Of a stretch of DNA of 64,000 nt, positions 41,599 through 52,394 are shown piece by piece. Source of the DNA: Sordariomycetes sp. S80-01Y (lineage: Eukaryota > Ascomycota > Sordariomycetes); contig JAXQJY010000030.1 in the NCBI GenBank assembly GCA_037042185.1, positions 124,001 to 188,000 on the forward strand, given 5' to 3'. Within the stretch, counting starts at the first letter, position 1. Every line of letters starts with the position of its first letter. The notes below the pieces were generated by a model. The model saw only the letters and a program-made list of their open reading frames with translations. It did no database searches and was not told the origin of the DNA. A program made the translations under genes and the position numbers.

Positions 41599-44500
41599 AT
41601 GGCGTCACGGCCAAGACACAACAAAGAGCGCAACGAGCGGCATACGCGGCAGAGGCAGCTACACACGAATGCTGAATCATCTGATGATCTTTACGGAGTA
41701 ACTGGTGACGAAGATGAGTACCTTGAGGTTGTAACGCCCAAAAGTGGAAAGGTAACCCTGGCTACCCAACAAGCCGGCGGACAGGAGCCCATCCATGATC
41801 AAAGGCCACCATTCCCGAACCCCCCGGCCTCATTTGCAAATCGACACGAAGCTCGCCAAAATTCAGAGAGTCTCCACGGGCAATCTACTATAGGAGGCAT
41901 AGAAGTAGACGCAGTGCACGGTCGTAACTACTGGAACACTCACCAACGTCTACGATTCGATAGTACGGACTTTCCCCCTCTGGACACCGGAATACAGACC
42001 CAGAGCTTCAAACCGGCTAACCTAAAAGAACATGTCCAGAAACAATCCCAGAGAATGAGAAAGCGAATCGATGATTGGGACCCGCGGAAAAGAACGTCTA
42101 AGGCAGCCTTTCGCAAGAACTGGGATACCCCTGAAGACGGATCGCCCACCCCAAAGAAACACCCCCAGTCAAAGAAAGACCCTGTAGCTCCACCTACCGA
42201 CAAATGGGCTGAGATAAAGTCAGCGGCAGGTTTAACAAACAATTTGGACGAACAGACATCAATTCTGAAGCCTGCACCGTCGAGTAAGCGCAAGGCTCGC
42301 GACACTTCATCCCCTCCTGCTGATCAAGACGATCCGTCACCCCCAAAGAAGACTCGCAAAGGGACTCCCGCACCCCACCATGAGACGGAAGACACTGTAG
42401 CATCCTCTCGTCCTAAAAGGAAGGGCCATACAGCCGCGGCAGCTCCGAACCCAGGAGGCGGTGGGGATGGTGACTCTTCTGACAATGACAGCGGCGGCAA
42501 ACGACCCCGTGATGCGGGCAATGATGACGCCTCTGCTCCTAGAAGCAGCTCTTCCTCATCTGAAAGCTCAGGCAACTCTGATATTCCCAACGAGATGCAT
42601 CCTCCCGCGAGGACTGCGCCAGCGTCTAGACCTCGACATGGTCTAGGCATTCCTGCTCACGCCAAACCGCACACGCATCGAAATGCCAACGACCACGGTA
42701 GCGGACGCCTGGCTCAAAGCGGCAGACCTCAGGCAATTGAAAATCTAGTGCCTCAGCAGGCTGCGCCAAAACGCAAAGCCAGCAACGCTGTCGACAAGTC
42801 ACGTCCTACAAAGAGGCCGCGCCAAACCCACGCCCCCAATCACCAGGACGACGTTGCCAACCAGGCTGAAGATGAAGGAGACGGTGAGGGAGAGCAGGAG
42901 GCGCAGATGGATAAAGGGAAGAAGAGTGCGAGGTTCTGGGAATACCGACAGGACACTCCTGAGAAGACCAAGGAGGAAGAGTTCGATCAGATCAACAAGG
43001 AAGCAGCTGAAAACGCAAAATCAGGAGTTCAACCTGGTCGGAAGCTCAGAAACTTCAGAGCGCAGACCCGAGTGTCCACGCAACCAAAGCAGATGCCCGC
43101 GCCTCCCAAGAAGCCAAGTAAAACAGCGGCAAAGAAGCCTGCTGCTAACAAAGTAACGAAGAAGGCTCCGGTGGCACGCAAGGGCAAGAGTATCGCAGCT
43201 AGCAGCAAGAAAGTGGCTACGACACAGGCCGCCGTTGCCCGCTCCGCTCACACTGGTGCTGGAAGGATGGCTCCTGTTCCAGACACAAGGCCAGCCCGCA
43301 ATACCAGGGCGGTTAGTCGAGCTGCAAGCCTTGCTAGATCCATTGCTGGTTCCGCTACTGGTGACATTGCCTGTGATGTCAGGGACCTTACTCGCTCGAG
43401 TCAGTCTGGAAGAAGGCAACAGACGGTGCGCCAATCTCCACTCAGGACGCAAAATGCAGGCCTAAGAAACATATTAGAAGAGCAGGAGCCTGAAGAGAGG
43501 CCTCAGCCTCGTCCACTTCCCACCGCTGCTAGGTTCGAGGCTCCACCCTCCGCTCGCAACGACCCGGCAGGTCCTATCATAGCTTCCGTTGAGCAGCCTG
43601 AGGAGATCACGGGCGAGATGCAACAAATGCACCATAACATCGTGAGCCAGTCTAGTTCCTTGAGTGAGGTCGCCACTCCTAGCGAGCTGCTGGTATTCTA
43701 CGACGCCCAGGTCTATGTCGACAGAGAAGGTTCCCAGGTTGATGAGCGTGGTCGGACTGCAATCAGTAAGGATGAGCAGACCGCCCCTGTCGCACGCATG
43801 GAAACTCACGAAGCCCAGGCCGCAACAGACGAGACACCTGTGCCACAGCCCAACTCTAGGCGCCGTGCTAACTTCATTGCAGCGCCTTGTGATGTCGCTC
43901 GGGGGAGTCGTCTTAGGCAGCATGGCTTGGTCTCGACCGGCTCCCGCCAGCGAGATGTAAGTGCAGGGTCTCAGCAACAAGCACAAGGCTCGACCGGGCT
44001 TCCGACCCCCTTGCCTCCGCGCAACGAGCCAGCTACTGCGAACGCTGACCAGAATACTGACCCGCATCCTCGGCAGCTCGACGCGGTCCAGAGAAGGATG
44101 CTGAGAGAAATGGAGCGAGTGCCCTCCCAAGTCCTTAATGTAAGTACAGAGCTAGACCTGAGAGCGCCAACGTGCGAACCAAAGAAGACTGACCAGCCGC
44201 AGAAAAGACCCCCGAGACTTGAAGGTCTGAACAAGCGGCCGCAACAGCAGCTCACCATCTTTGTCTGCGGCGACAACCGCCTCGGCCAGCTTGGTCTCGG
44301 GGAGAGCGTCGTCGAGGAGCGAGAGCCCGTGGTCAACGAACAGCTCACAAAGCTGAAGGTCGTGGACTTTGACTGCGGAGCCAACCATTGCATTGCCTTG
44401 ACCAAGGATGGAAAGGTGCTCACCTGGGGTCGGGCTGGTGCTGACGACGAGATCGGGGCTCGCGGTGCCCTCGGAACGAGCTGGATCAACGATCCCGATA

Positions 44501-45852
44501 CTATCGTCTTGAGGAAGTTCGTGGGCGATACCCAGAAGGAAAGAATGATTCCGAAGACCGTCGACCTGAGGCATCTTTTAGGTGAGAGAGGAGAGTACGG
44601 CCGAATTGTCCAAGTGGTTGCCACCAACGATGGGTCTTTTGCCCTCACCGATTATGGGACCGTCCTTGGATGGGGTGCATTTATGGTAAGTAACTTTCTG
44701 TCCCCTTCGTAGTTGCTTTGAGACCGAAATCCCTCAGCCTTTCAGCATCAATCCTGTTTGAGCGAGCATTTACTGACCGAAATCTAGCGAACCGACGAAC
44801 AGGGCCAGTACGCCGCTGGGCTCGAAGGGGGCGGCGCCCGAAGCAACGTACATCCGTCCACCATCGAGCAGCGCGCCATGTGGCTCGCCGACTGGAACAA
44901 CATGGTCAAGATCGCCGCCGGAGGTCAACATATCCTAGCCTTGGACGCCAAGGGCGAGATGCACTCCATGGGCGACAACAGCAAGGGTCAGCTCGGACTA
45001 CGACGCTACGGCGAGCGCAACCGCATATACAACAGCGCCTACATACATCGACGCAGATGTGACCGTCTTCCCACTGGGGCTCGGCCCGTTAATGTTGCCT
45101 GCGGCGAGAACCACAGCTTTGCGATTGACGATGCTGGTAGGCTTTACGCCTGGGGAGACAACGCCATGGGCCAGCTGGGGACCGGGAGCAGATCTGGCCA
45201 CGAAGCCCAGCCGCAGCTTATTCCAGGGTGGCATTCACAAGATGGAGATGGAAAGAGGACGATCGAGGAAGACAAGGTCGCTGTTGACGTCTGTGGGGGG
45301 GTAAGCCACTCGCTAGCTTGCACCAAGGACGGCCAGGCCTATAGCTGGGGACAGTTCTCTGAAGGCGCTACTGGCATTCTAAGAGAAGATCTCCTCGCCT
45401 GGCACGGCAGAAGTGACTCCCTTTCATCCCCTGATCCCAGTTCTGAGGTAGGACAAAGTCGGGACGCCACCCCTGACATGGTGGAGAGGCCCAGGAGGCT
45501 CCCAGGTATGTACCGTCGATCCTTTTTCCAGAGATTTGCTAAGACAAATGCAGATTGTGAAAACATCACAAGGGTTTGCGCAGGAAACTCCCACAGCATC
45601 CTAGTGGACGGCAACGGCACGGCCTTTAGCTTTGGTCGCTCCGAACACCACCAGACCGGCCAGGGGTACAACGAGGTGGTGCAGGAGCCCGAGGAGGTCC
45701 AGGGCAGCGACATCTCGCACATGAAGGTGGTTCGCGCCGCCAGCGGTGAGAAGTTCACCATCTTCGCCTGCGTGCCGAGGCCCAAGGCTAAGCCGCAGGG
45801 CGGAAAGTCCAAGCGGAATACGAGGAGCGGGCGTCAAGCTGGCGGGGTTTAG
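41599..45852 (+). CDS. Large RCC1-repeat protein with a long disordered N-terminus
   Basis: Exons 41599-44685, 44788-45505 and 45554-45852 give 1,367 residues. The second intron (GTATGT, GCTAAG branch, TGCAG) is 48 nt, a multiple of three with no stop, so retaining it would add 16 residues and keep the frame. Residues 1-880 are polar and low in complexity, with many Lys/Arg/Pro/Ser runs and NLS-like clusters (KRKARD, RPTKRPRQTH, PPKKPSKTAAKKPA), suggesting nuclear, chromatin-associated function. From about 882 come RCC1 propeller repeats: IFVCGDNRLGQLGLG, HCIALTKDGKVLTWG, FALTDYGTVLGWG, HILALDAKGEMHSMGDN, SFAIDDAGRLYAWGDNAMG, SHSLACTKDGQAYSWG and SHSILVDGNGTAFSFG, seven repeats in all. The canonical fungal RanGEF (Pim1/Prp20) is far shorter and lacks this tail, so this looks like a divergent paralogue. 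Whether it acts on Ran is unknown. Confidence 0.85.
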
Positions 45853-46196
45853 TTCTGCGACGTTCTTGGTGTGGGCGAACGTGCCGTGTTGATGTTTCGC
45901 GGGGGGTGTGTTTTGTGGAGGTTCTAGTGCTCGGTACGGCGTTTGTGTATGTGATCTTATTACTGATAGACCTTGTCGAATCTATGGTGTGTTTTGGAAC
46001 CAGTGAAGCGTCGGTGAACATGGCCTGGGTTGACAAAACACTCCAGGCAGGGTAGGCCCATTTGTACGACCCCTTCAGACGCGTCACCAAAAGGGAGGAA
46101 TGTCTACGGGTATGTGTATCTACGGAAACTTCCAAAACTCAAGTAAGAAATGGCAATTCATTCAAATTCATAGACTTCGTGCCCTGATTAAGATCC
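45853..46196. other. Convergent 3' intergenic region
   Basis: Between the stops of the RCC1-repeat gene (plus) and the carboxylesterase gene (minus). No gene or repeat is seen. Confidence 0.5.
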
Positions 46197-47960
46197 CTAA
46201 ATATGCAATTTTTCCACATTGTCGACAATCCACTGGTAACTGTCGTCCCTAAAGTCATCCTTGAGGTAGGAATTCCTGTTGCCCGTCTCGAACCAGAGAA
46301 GCTGCCTCTCGTTCGAATCGTATTCTGGCCAGTTGTCATACTTCTCCACGCCCTTGTTCGGGTCCTGGTTGTGCAGGAAGTTGAAGTAGTAGGTCCTGCA
46401 GCTGCGGGCAGCGTTGTTGGGCCAGATGCCGTAGAAGACCTGCAGCAGGTCCGAGGCGTGGAACGTGCCCATCACTGGCGTGCCGTAGTTGTAGCTCGCG
46501 AGGTAGGACCACGACGGCACGTCCGGGTGCGCGATGATGGTCATGTCGAGGAACGCGCGGCGCGTGAGGGTGAAGACGAGGTCGCCCAGGATGGCGGCCA
46601 GGCGCTTGTAGCCCGGGTACAGCTCGTTGAAGAAGCTGGTGCGGAAGGGCGAGCCGTTTCGCTTGGCTGGGTCGTAGGTGTCGATGAGGGCGGTGAGCTC
46701 TTCCACGGTGGCACCGGGGAAGTAAAGGTCGTTGAAGTAGACGGCCAGATCCTCGGTCGTAGACAGGTTGTTTTGGAAGAGAGAGAAGAGCGTGCCCTCG
46801 TCTTCCTGGTCTCCGATGATCATGGGCACGGCGTGGTAGCGGCCGCTCGAGGCGAGAACGTCAGGGGAGTCGGGGAGAACATCGCCGTCGGGGCGCGGCA
46901 GGTAAGACAGGGCGACCGAGTTGTACGAAAGGATGCCCGGGACCGAGTTGACGGCGTCGAGGAAGGTATCGTAGTCAACTTCGCGAAGGCAGTTGAGCGT
47001 GTCGTCGGCGCCGTCACAGCCAGCCCTGTTGACGACCTGGTCGTAGATCGCCTGACCCTTGGGGCAGTCAACAGGATCAGCTGGGACGATGCTACCGGAG
47101 TTCATGATGGCTCCCCTGAAAAGGTCCTTGCCCTTGTACTGGGCGTCACCGCCGTAGAGCGCCATCTGATCAAAGACTGAGATGCTGCCGGCACTCTCGC
47201 CCCAGATGGTCACCTTGTCAGGGTCACCACCAAAGGCAGCAATGTTGTCAGCCACCCACTCAAGACCCATGCGCTGATCCAGCAGGCCGATGTTCCCGCT
47301 ACCGTCCGCGAGGATCTCGGCACCGGGCATGAAGCCAAACCCGGCGACACGGTAGTTGACAGCGACGAAGATGAACTGTTGGTCCTGACCGATAGCCTCG
47401 GCGAGCAGGCTCGAGGCGTCGTACATGTTGGAGCCACCGAGGGCGAAACCACCACCGAAGATCCAGAAGAGGACGGGCAGGTTATCGCCCTCCTTGGTGC
47501 CCTTGGGGCGTTGAACCGAGATGGTCAGGCAGTCTTCCTGGCCCGTCAGCGGCTCGAGGAAGGGGATGTCAAGCAGAAGATCCAAAGTGCTGCTCAGAAG
47601 ATCCCGGGCTTCGTTAGAGACGAACAGCTGCGGACAGGCGGCCGCGATGCCAGTCGCATCAAAGTCTTCCAGCTCCTTTTCCAGGCGCACGGGGGGCTTG
47701 AGCCTCAACGGCCCAACAGGGGGCTCCGCAAAGGGGATGCCGCGGAAGGACTCAACCTGCAGCAGCGTCGTTCCCGTGATCGAGCCAGCTGGGGCGTTGA
47801 CGGTGAGCTTGGGCGCGGTCTTGGCCTCAGCCTCAGCATCGAGGGCAGCCTCCTTTGCAGGGTTAATCGACGGCGCTGGGCCAGGCACGGCGGAGTCACT
47901 GGGTCCATTCTGCGGCGCGGCGAGGGCCGTGACGGCAAACAGAAGTGACGAGAACTTCAT
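46197..47960 (-). CDS. Secreted type-B carboxylesterase/lipase
   Basis: Single exon, 587 residues from the ATG at 47960. A clear signal peptide (MKFSSLLFAVTALAAPQ) indicates secretion. Alpha/beta-hydrolase blocks of the carboxylesterase-B (Candida rugosa lipase) family appear in order: SFRGIPFAEPPVGPLRL, EDCLTISVQRP, the oxyanion-hole strand LFWIFGGGFALGG, NIGLLDQRMGLEWVADNIAAF, and the nucleophile elbow WGESAGS with Ser256. The acid residue should lie in GDQEDEGTLFSLF and the histidine in GTFHASDLLQVFYG. It hydrolyses carboxyl esters, and acylglycerols or cell-wall esters are plausible substrates. An upstream in-frame stretch without a better leader was not used. About 27 kb from the accessory block's left edge and separated from it by the RCC1-repeat gene, so membership is unlikely. 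Confidence 0.92.
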   Translation of the reverse strand: MKFSSLLFAVTALAAPQNGPSDSAVPGPAPSINPAKEAALDAEAEAKTAPKLTVNAPAGSITGTTLLQVESFRGIPFAEPPVGPLRLKPPVRLEKELEDFDATGIAAACPQLFVSNEARDLLSSTLDLLLDIPFLEPLTGQEDCLTISVQRPKGTKEGDNLPVLFWIFGGGFALGGSNMYDASSLLAEAIGQDQQFIFVAVNYRVAGFGFMPGAEILADGSGNIGLLDQRMGLEWVADNIAAFGGDPDKVTIWGESAGSISVFDQMALYGGDAQYKGKDLFRGAIMNSGSIVPADPVDCPKGQAIYDQVVNRAGCDGADDTLNCLREVDYDTFLDAVNSVPGILSYNSVALSYLPRPDGDVLPDSPDVLASSGRYHAVPMIIGDQEDEGTLFSLFQNNLSTTEDLAVYFNDLYFPGATVEELTALIDTYDPAKRNGSPFRTSFFNELYPGYKRLAAILGDLVFTLTRRAFLDMTIIAHPDVPSWSYLASYNYGTPVMGTFHASDLLQVFYGIWPNNAARSCRTYYFNFLHNQDPNKGVEKYDNWPEYDSNERQLLWFETGNRNSYLKDDFRDDSYQWIVDNVEKLHI

Positions 47961-50049
47961 TGTGGCGGTCGCAGATAAACAAATAGAGTACCGGGGTGCA
48001 AGTGCCGCGAGTACGTGCGTCCAACTGCCGAGGAGTCGCACTGCCGGTGTCAGGTATGTCCTTTATATATGTACACCTGAAAGGACAGGAGCCTGCGATG
48101 GCCTCTCGAGTCTGGAATGCAGATTGCGCGTTGCTGCCTCGAAAAAATGGAAGTCTCGCACGGGGATCGTCGGTTTTTTATTCCCACTACTCCCTCGCAG
48201 CAGCTCATCTGGCGTCGGCCATCCGCGCGCTCGATCTCTCGACCCCAGAACTCCACCAGACCCAGGTGCTCGCAAGGTAGCATCAACAAGGGTCGCCGTC
48301 CTTGGGGCCAGCTGGCTGGCTGAGTCCGGGCTGTTCGGCCGCCTCCCAAACCCCGCCTGCTCTCCCGCCCAAGCATCCCCGGGATCTCAAAACTCAGCAC
48401 ATCCCGTGCTTAGCGGGGGGACCAAGACAAGACGAATGTGGGATCGAGGATGGGGCGCGATCGTCCGCGAGGCTCAGTCAGGTATCGTGGGCCGGCCTTA
48501 ATGAGCGCATTGGGAAGAAACCCCGACGGGCGGGTTGGGTGAGTAATTTCTGACCTCCCAGCAGCCCGAAACCCCGTGGGGAAGCAAACGAGAAGAAAAC
48601 CGAAGATTTGGATCGTCAGGAACATGTGAAAAGGCATCTGGCTAGGCAATGTGGTCTTTATGTGACAGAAACAGCGCTGGGATGCCTCGGCAGCGGCGTG
48701 GCGATCGAGGCTTGTCCCTTCTCAGTAGGTGGAGGATGCGGCATCATGTTCGTCCGCGTCAGGCGGATGCGCCCAGCAAGCCAACACCCACCGCCTTCAC
48801 CCAACCCACCTCTCGTGTGCTGGTCTGATCTGGGGTTGGCGGGTTGAGGTTGCGGGGTAGGTGACAACGACCATTCGCCGCCTACCCATGGAGTACGAGG
48901 TGTGTATGCGTGTGCGTATGGGGGGTCAGGGAGGTGGTCAAATCGGGCTATGCCGGTTTCCTTGGAGACGCATCGAGAGACGTCATTTGGCATCTTCTAT
49001 GCGCATGCAATACATATGCAGCAGATTCCAGCCCTTTCGTCCCAGCGGTGAGATTCGATGCCGCTGTGTGAGTGGGTGGATAGTCGCTCCCATTGCCTAA
49101 TCGGGTAATCTCGTCGTCGTGTAAGCGGCTGCTTCCGTCTAGTTCTGTCTTTGCCTCGCGGGGAAGCCAAAGGAAGCAAATTTCGTGTAAGGTAGGGCCT
49201 TCAGATTCAATGCGCGAGTTAAATGTTCAATTAAGGGCATACTTGTGACAATACGAGTGGTGGGAAATAAGTACAGACAACCTGCCCTGACGGGGAGCGC
49301 TTCTAGGCTTGCTTGTTGCCGACCTTGTTGCCGACTCAAAATGTTGGTGCGCAGCCCCTGGCTATGGAATGTGTGTCTTAAAAGCAGACCTGAAAGCTAA
49401 CGGATATATCGTTTCCGTGTTGTTGACCTGCAGCCTTCATTCCCTGGACTACCGTCGAGACCCTGTTTGCCATGGGAAGCCGGCCTAGACCTCGTGCGAC
49501 CACCCACCCACCCCTCTCAGCGACACTAGGGCAATGCGCACCAAGTAACTAGCTGCCCATAGCTCTTCTTCGATTCAACATTCACCGTACGAGCCGCTTG
49601 ATGTCCGTCTGGGGTCGTATCCGCGCCCCATGGGGAAACATCCGGATCGGCGCACGCACACAATATTGCCACCAGGCACCATCTTAGTCTATGCATTGAA
49701 CTAGATTCAACGCTGATCATACGACATCACAAGCTGAAAAGGCTTGTGGCCCTCGGTATAGATTGCATGTGCGCAGACGAAAAAATCGGCGGAGTGAAGG
49801 CGGCGCGTATCGGGGGAAAGCATCTATCACTCCTGGCTAGCTGTAGTGTTACGCTTGAAGAAAAGAGCTCAAGGTCAATGTTGATACAATCCGTCGTGAT
49901 CTTCTTGCGACTGCATTTCTTCATTCCCTTGTCGCAAAGGCGTCGCTGGTTACCTACGTTGGTGGAGTAGCCCCTGAATGATCGGAAGCGTCCCTCCCCA
50001 TTGATTTCCCAATCCACTCCAAACGACCGTAGAGGACGACAGACAGATA
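47961..50049. other. Intergenic, no supported gene
   Basis: About 2.1 kb upstream of the carboxylesterase. A TATA-like motif (tatatatg) at about 48064-48071 lies 105 bp upstream of its ATG. The 48.75-48.95 kb part has C/G-rich pyrimidine-purine runs (cacccaccgccttcacccaa). Short open frames here show no domain and weak codon bias. Confidence 0.45.
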
Positions 50050-51735
50050 TCAGATAAGATGAAATGGCATCTGGATATCGAAGGAGTATTGGTGGGTTCT
50101 TTTCCTGCAACTCTCCTGGGCGGGCTGCGTCCTGCGAGTGGTCTCCAATGTTGCAGCGGTCCCCCTCTTAACCCTGGGCTCTGGTAAATGCTGGCTAGGT
50201 TGGTTGAGCGTTGTGACATTGGAGGATGTCGCTCCAGATGCCTCGGTTATAGCTTTACGATGCTCTTTCCGGGACTTCCGTGATTGCGGGTCCGCGGCGA
50301 TGTCCTCGTTGCTCATCGTGTGGGCGTCTCTCCACTCAGGAGACCCCGCCGAGGGTGGCCACGGCCTACTGTTGCCAGGGCCAGGCATGTAAACGATGTG
50401 TAAGTCTCGGGCAAGCTCCGACTCGGCGGTTGACTTCAAACAATCCTTGTCAGGCCCCTTTTCCGAGAGGTAGTCCTTGAACGCGCCTGCGTCGAACGGA
50501 CCAACAAGGTCCTCACCTAATGCTTTCCCCAGCCTCTCCCGAAGACCAAGAACAGGCCAGACTGACACGTGCGTGTACTCAATGCGTAGTCCCTCTTGCC
50601 TGCCATCTTTTGTGAGACACGCTGCGAACGGATCATGAAATCTCTCAAGAAACCCCCGCTTGACCGTAGCAGTGTAAACAGTGATGAACGCAGCAGCTGT
50701 TTCATACGAACCGGGCTTGGCCGTTTCATATGAGACGATGCGCAGCTTGACATCCCCGAGGGGTGGATTGATGGAGGAACGGTCGAACGGCCTGTAGGAG
50801 CATTTCGACCGGCGGTTCGAATATTGAACGATTGGCGAAGCATAGAAGTGGCGCTGAGCCATACCTAAAAAGATGCAAACAATCAAGGGATCGCGCACAG
50901 CGTCTTCCGCCTTCGTTACCTGACTCCAGGCCAGTTTGGCAAAGCGAGACGGGACCATGCGGCGCAGCATGCGAAGCTCATCCTGGGATGTAGCGCAAAC
51001 CGCGTGCTTGGGTCGCCAGCCGTGCGCCCAAGGAGTCATCGTGTAGCCCTCAAGCTTTTCAGTGTTCTTTCCATCTGAAAAGAGCTTTCTGGGGATTTTG
51101 TTTCCCGGCCCGGTAAGCGGGAACATGATCTGATTCTGAACCACTCTAGGAAATACCATGCCGTCCATGATTATGTCGACATTCTCATGAACAGGCGAGG
51201 AGAAGACGTGAGGCCACAGATCCGCGAGAACCAGTTCATATGCTTTGCGACTTCGAGCCCGGTTGTAGGGCCCGTTTCGCGTCGGACGCAGCATGGCCTT
51301 CAAATTGAGGAACAGACGCTTAGCATCCCCAGGCGCGCAAGTGTTGGGATGGATGTCCTGAATGTAATCCATGCTGATAGGCTTGGGCGACGGCTTGTCT
51401 GTATTGTGCTTCCTGTGGAATGTATAGCCTAGGATGTCGGCATGTCGCTGGGTCCAATATAATGGCTCGCAGAGGGTGCGTTCGCGAGGTGTCTGCTGAA
51501 GCTCGGCGTAGAGGGAGCCTGGCTCGGGGCGATCGGTCCAAGAGCGCCTATATCTGGAAGACAAGTGTTTCCAATGCCTCCTGTAGTTCTTGGGGCTACA
51601 GCTGGTCGATGGCGCCCCCTCAGGCAAATACGCGGGCGGCGCACGGCGGTTGCTGGGCTCGTCATGGTACATTGGGAGCGCATCGACGGCAGGTCGAGCC
51701 GCACCGTTCTCGACAGTGAACGTATCCACCATCAT
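50050..51735 (-). CDS. Uncharacterised 561-residue protein
   Basis: I cannot assign a function. A single open frame starts ATGATG and runs 561 codons; such length without an intron or stop supports a real gene. Residues 1-130 are Pro/Arg-rich with KNYRRHWKHLSSRYRRSW. The middle (about 150-430) looks folded and is the part most likely conserved: LVLADLWPHVFSSPVHENVD, FLGMAQRHFYASPIVQYSNR, LRIVSYETAKPGSYETAAAF and HVSVWPVLGLRERLGKALGE. The last 110 residues are polar and disordered. There is no signal peptide, membrane segment, catalytic motif or zinc finger. My recollection is that similar hypothetical proteins with an ERFHDPF/VWPVLGLRERLG block occur in several plant-associated Sordariomycetes, which needs a search. 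A hidden intron near the C-terminus is possible. Confidence 0.65.
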   Translation of the reverse strand: MMVDTFTVENGAARPAVDALPMYHDEPSNRRAPPAYLPEGAPSTSCSPKNYRRHWKHLSSRYRRSWTDRPEPGSLYAELQQTPRERTLCEPLYWTQRHADILGYTFHRKHNTDKPSPKPISMDYIQDIHPNTCAPGDAKRLFLNLKAMLRPTRNGPYNRARSRKAYELVLADLWPHVFSSPVHENVDIIMDGMVFPRVVQNQIMFPLTGPGNKIPRKLFSDGKNTEKLEGYTMTPWAHGWRPKHAVCATSQDELRMLRRMVPSRFAKLAWSQVTKAEDAVRDPLIVCIFLGMAQRHFYASPIVQYSNRRSKCSYRPFDRSSINPPLGDVKLRIVSYETAKPGSYETAAAFITVYTATVKRGFLERFHDPFAACLTKDGRQEGLRIEYTHVSVWPVLGLRERLGKALGEDLVGPFDAGAFKDYLSEKGPDKDCLKSTAESELARDLHIVYMPGPGNSRPWPPSAGSPEWRDAHTMSNEDIAADPQSRKSRKEHRKAITEASGATSSNVTTLNQPSQHLPEPRVKRGTAATLETTRRTQPAQESCRKRTHQYSFDIQMPFHLI

Positions 51736-52394
51736 CTAAAAAGATTAGCATCTGTGGCGTATCTCGCTTCAAAGTCATAGTAACCGACCGCCAAGTCTGG
51801 GGCGTCGCAATTGTGAGTAGAGAGGAGTGCCTCGGCTCTTATTGTTGATATTGTTGGTGACACAGTTTGAAGACCTTCAGAGCCCAGAATCTGAGGACAA
51901 ATATGAGAAATAAGAGGCAGGACAGATCAAAGATATGGGAATCTCAACCCAACCTGAGGTCAGCTCCAGGTTAATGAATGCTTGGGAAGCTTTCGTAGCC
52001 AGGCATAGACCTGCGAATGAGCAGAGCGATGCTGAAGAGGATCCATCTTTGAGAGTTGCGTGGTTTCCAGGAGACGTCAAGAAGATTTCGTAGGTGCGCC
52101 CTTGCCTTTGAAAGTTCCGATCGAGAGAAGCTTCCACGATGAAGCCACGATGGGGGATCACGTGGACCATGTGATGGTTCGTGGTGTGGCTGAAGCCCTT
52201 GCGTGGCTGGTGCTGTCTGGCTGTGGCTCAAAACCATCTCAGAGAGGCCAATGGAAGTGCCGCTTCTGCCCCGCAACTGACGACAGCTTCAACGCCGGCA
52301 TCAGCATCACAGCCCCGCCAATCTCCAACCTCGCGTGCGCCAACCTTCGTCATCCAACAACCACACCCCGAGCAGTCCGCCACCACTGTTCAAA
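51736..52394. promoter_or_regulatory. Divergent promoter between the orphan gene and ARPC3
   Basis: About 660 bp between divergently read genes. No gene or repeat is seen. The part next to ARPC3 is C-rich, as in other promoters in this window. Confidence 0.45.

Noticed and set aside
44138-44160. GTAAGT...CTAG intron-like signal in the RCC1-repeat gene
   Set aside because: Only about 16 nt between donor and acceptor, and the reading frame is continuous without splicing.
46203-47180. 325-codon plus-strand frame opposite the carboxylesterase
   Set aside because: Antisense shadow with Val/Glu/Arg-rich composition and no domain.
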